From: Pseudomonadota bacterium | GTDB taxonomy: Bacteria; Pseudomonadota; Alphaproteobacteria; Rhizobiales; Hyphomicrobiaceae | NCBI GenBank assembly: GCA_023392135.1 | Contig: JAEVZQ010000166.1 | Coordinates: 1 to 7,084, forward strand | Reading direction: 5' to 3' | Length of the DNA: 7,084 bases | Part shown: positions 5,301 through 7,084 of the stretch, in pieces | Layout of the letters: the number at the start of each line of letters is the position of its first letter | Numbering within the stretch: the stretch's first letter is position 1 | Notes under the pieces: model-generated | What the model saw: only the letters and a program-made list of their open reading frames with translations | Databases searched by the model: none | What the model was told of the DNA's origin: nothing | Position numbers and translations under genes: made by a program

Positions 5301-6638
5301 GTGAGCGCCGGATCAGGGGTGTTGCGGACAGCACCGCAGCCCACGAACAATCGAACGCGGGCGTGGGCTGTCATCCCTATGCTGATCCCACTCTTTGGGG
5401 CGTGCTCGGAGGGCGTCGGATTGGACAGCGGCTTGATCCAGGCCAGCATGTGGACCGCTGAAACTCGCCCCGATACGAGCGCCGTTCAGCCGATCCGCGC
5501 TTTCGTATTGCGGCACACGCCGAACAAGCAGATCGATCCGCGCACAGGAACTCCCAACACAAAGATCGGCCGGACGCCGGGATCGGCCTGCGAGGTCATC
5601 CGCTTCCTGACGGCGCTCGCCCGCACCGATCCATTCGATACGGAAGCACGCGCCAAGGCCGAAGAGCTGGCCCACTGGGTCATCAGCCTGCAGGACACCC
5701 GGTCCGGCAGTCCAACATACGGCGGCGTGCCATCGACGCCCGACCTGCCCGCGCCGGCCAACCGGTACTACTATGCAATCGATGCCGGGTTCTGCGGCGA
5801 CGCGCTGCTCGGCCTTTTTGATCTGACAAAGGACGAGCGCTATCGCCGATCCGGCCTGCGGTTCGCGGAATTTCTGGTCCACATGCAGGGCGGGCCGGGC
5901 CGGCCTTATCCACGACCTCCCAACGCACCGGACGGCTTCTGCGAGTTCGTCGTGAACAACGGCCCCACGCCCGCCTGGAACTGCGACCGGCACGTGAAGG
6001 CGCTCGTCGCATTGCCGGTCCTGCGGCGCGCGGCGACGCTTTCCGGCATGCCGCAATACGAAGCTGCCGCGCGATCCGCGCGCGAGTTCCTTGTGGAAGG
6101 ACTGGCTGGTGCGTGGGAGTACGCCGAGGCCGCGGCGCTGGCTCAGTGCCGCGAGCGCGCGTGCCCCCAGGCCTGGCGTCGCATCAAGGGTCCCAGGGGC
6201 GAGCCTAATTACTTCGTCTACGGAGATACGCTGGCCTATGCGCTGCGCGGGCTGTTCGAGTCCGAGGGGCCCTCCCCTGCCGTGCGCGCCCTTTACGACC
6301 AATTCGCAGATTACAGGGGCAAGGATGCCAGGACGCGCAAGTATGATGGGCGGATCGCGTTTGCAGGCTACATGCAGCCGGCCACCGCTTCGCCTGATGC
6401 CTTCAGCGCCTATTACGACCTCGTGACGCTTGGGATACTGCACAGTGTGCGGCGCGAGGTCCGCCCCGATCACTATGCCGTTGCTGATAGAGTGCTGCGC
6501 ACGCAGGTTGCTTCTGCCGCGCAGCTCTCGTGGAAACTGGAGTTCGACCTGAGCCTCCCGAGAGGCGAGTTCGTGGATCTGACCACACTCGCAAATCTCG
6601 GCGAGGCCCTGGTTGGGCCGGCGGCCGGCCGGCGCTGA
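5301..6638 (+). CDS. Putative lipoprotein with alpha/alpha-toroid (glycan-enzyme-like) fold
   Basis: I do not recognise a named gene. The 445-residue product has an N-terminal Arg-containing stretch and a hydrophobic segment (AWAVIPMLIPLFGAC, 21-35) ending in a lipobox-like FGA-C35; Phe at -3 is not ideal, so lipidation is likely but not certain. The rest is rich in helices. ACEVIRFLTALA (96-107), ANRYYYAIDAGFCGDALLGL (153-172), YRRSGLRFAEFLVHMQ (181-196) and GDTLAYALRGLFES (308-321) look like the paired helices of six-hairpin glycosidase, polysaccharide lyase or uronyl-epimerase-type toroids, with Asp161 in the AIDAGF segment a possible active-site residue. C97, C165, C214, C228, C283 and C288 could form three disulfides, fitting an extracytoplasmic location. 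The GTG at 5301 has AGGA four bases upstream; GTG at 5319 is an alternative. It lies 52 bases after the lipid kinase and is probably co-transcribed. The enzyme role is an inference from fold resemblance. Confidence 0.78.
   Translation: MSAGSGVLRTAPQPTNNRTRAWAVIPMLIPLFGACSEGVGLDSGLIQASMWTAETRPDTSAVQPIRAFVLRHTPNKQIDPRTGTPNTKIGRTPGSACEVIRFLTALARTDPFDTEARAKAEELAHWVISLQDTRSGSPTYGGVPSTPDLPAPANRYYYAIDAGFCGDALLGLFDLTKDERYRRSGLRFAEFLVHMQGGPGRPYPRPPNAPDGFCEFVVNNGPTPAWNCDRHVKALVALPVLRRAATLSGMPQYEAAARSAREFLVEGLAGAWEYAEAAALAQCRERACPQAWRRIKGPRGEPNYFVYGDTLAYALRGLFESEGPSPAVRALYDQFADYRGKDARTRKYDGRIAFAGYMQPATASPDAFSAYYDLVTLGILHSVRREVRPDHYAVADRVLRTQVASAAQLSWKLEFDLSLPRGEFVDLTTLANLGEALVGPAAGRR
6617..6633 (+). terminator. 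GC-only hairpin at the 3' end of the lipoprotein gene
   Basis: Two copies of GCCGGC (6617-6622 and 6628-6633), each self-complementary, flank a five-base GC loop inside the last codons of the lipoprotein gene. It lies just before a convergent gene junction, where a bidirectional stop to transcription would be useful. There is no T-run on the + strand, and such GC-only sequence is common in this genome, so this is a weak candidate. Confidence 0.22.
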
Positions 6639-6662
6639 TCCCCCGGTCGCCAGCTCTTTGCT

Positions 6663-7084
6663 TCACACGTACTGACCGCCGCTTGCCAGTACGCCCGCGC
6701 TGTCGCCGGGGAAGTAATCCGGCCCGGACGCATTGGCGTTGATCACGCCGTTGAGCATGGCCTGATAGCGCGGCCCAGCGGCACTGCCGGACCAGGTCAT
6801 GCCGTAGGACGTCACCAGCCCGGTCGATTGCGCGTAGGCGAAGCCGAACGGAAACGCAGGGCTACCGCTGATCGTAGCGGTGCCGAGGGCGTAGAAGATA
6901 TGCCCGCCCGCGTCGGCGTAAAGGTGATGCGGCGCGGCGCCCTCGATGACAATGTCACCCCCAAGCATCTCGACAAATCCGCCGTTGTCGGCGCCGACAT
7001 GCCGGAAACTGCACCCGCCAAACGCAACTTTTCCGGTCAGAAACACGGCAGCGCCGAACCGTGCCCACACGCCGACGTCGCCGC
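6663..7084 (-). CDS. Beta-helix-like, possibly phage-tail-like protein, C-terminal part (5' end outside window)
   Basis: The last 139 residues of a protein whose reading frame continues past the right edge, so a GTG at 7070 should not be taken as its start. The visible part is glycine-rich, with short alternating beta-type rungs (VAFGGCSFRHV, GGFVEMLGGDIVIEG, GGHIFYALGTATISG) that suggest a right-handed beta-helix or similar repetitive beta-fold. The C-terminus (ALLN-like QAMLNGVINANASGPDYFPG, ending SAGVLASGGQYV) resembles, from memory, the ends of phage or gene-transfer-agent-associated tail proteins in alphaproteobacteria. Such proteins bind or cleave surface polysaccharide. It has no signal peptide in view and converges on the lipoprotein gene with only 24 bases between stop codons. 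The coding call is good; the functional suggestion is tentative. Confidence 0.6.
   Translation of the reverse strand, partial: GDVGVWARFGAAVFLTGKVAFGGCSFRHVGADNGGFVEMLGGDIVIEGAAPHHLYADAGGHIFYALGTATISGSPAFPFGFAYAQSTGLVTSYGMTWSGSAAGPRYQAMLNGVINANASGPDYFPGDSAGVLASGGQYV

Noticed and set aside
5313..6473. 386-residue open frame on the minus strand opposite the lipoprotein gene
   Set aside because: No domain or ribosome binding site stands out. The + strand frame has a signal/lipobox sequence and coherent helical motifs, so this is an antisense shadow.
1..7084. tRNA, rRNA, CRISPR array, insertion sequence or integrase
   Set aside because: No regularly spaced repeats, no transposase or recombinase motifs, and no cloverleaf-like or rRNA-like stretches were seen on either strand by eye.

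Overview
The window is GC-rich DNA from a bacterium that is most likely an alphaproteobacterium, probably of the Hyphomicrobiales (Rhizobiales) type. The main support is the gene order cvpA - purF - short-chain dehydrogenase, which I recall as common in that class, together with a PurF whose C-terminal sequences (GDYYGID, SDHCFTGEYPT) look alphaproteobacterial. The taxonomic call is an inference, not a measurement.

Layout, left to right. Bases 1-470 hold the 3' end of a CvpA-family inner-membrane protein. Bases 532-2025 hold purF, the first committed enzyme of purine synthesis. After purF come two stem-loops (2058-2116), then a secreted protein of unknown function (2145-3332). It has a periplasmic-binding-like domain joined to an 18-residue amphipathic helical repeat and a Pro/Glu-rich tail. 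Bases 3380-4117 encode a short-chain dehydrogenase/reductase with an intact active site. A GC-rich hairpin follows (4161-4186), then a perfect 14-bp palindrome (4226-4239) and a hairpin that overlaps the ribosome binding site (4245-4263). These precede a TTG-started lipid kinase of the diacylglycerol kinase / YegS family (4268-5248). Bases 5301-6638 encode a Cys-rich, probably lipid-anchored all-helical protein resembling alpha/alpha-toroid glycan enzymes. The right edge (6663-7084) is the C-terminal part of a beta-helix-like, possibly phage-tail-like protein on the opposite strand, converging on the lipoprotein gene.

How the genes fit together. cvpA and purF form the conserved housekeeping pair. 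The secreted protein and the dehydrogenase lie on the same strand with gaps short enough (119 and 47 bases) to allow co-transcription, although the stem-loops after purF could separate them. The kinase and the lipoprotein look like a second unit, preceded by its own candidate control elements. No gap reaches 300 bases, and I see no tRNA, rRNA, CRISPR array or insertion sequence. The most unusual items are the architecture of the secreted protein at 2145-3332, the stacked dyads and occluded ribosome binding site ahead of the kinase, and the kinase-lipoprotein pairing. None of these amounts to a clearly demonstrated new system.
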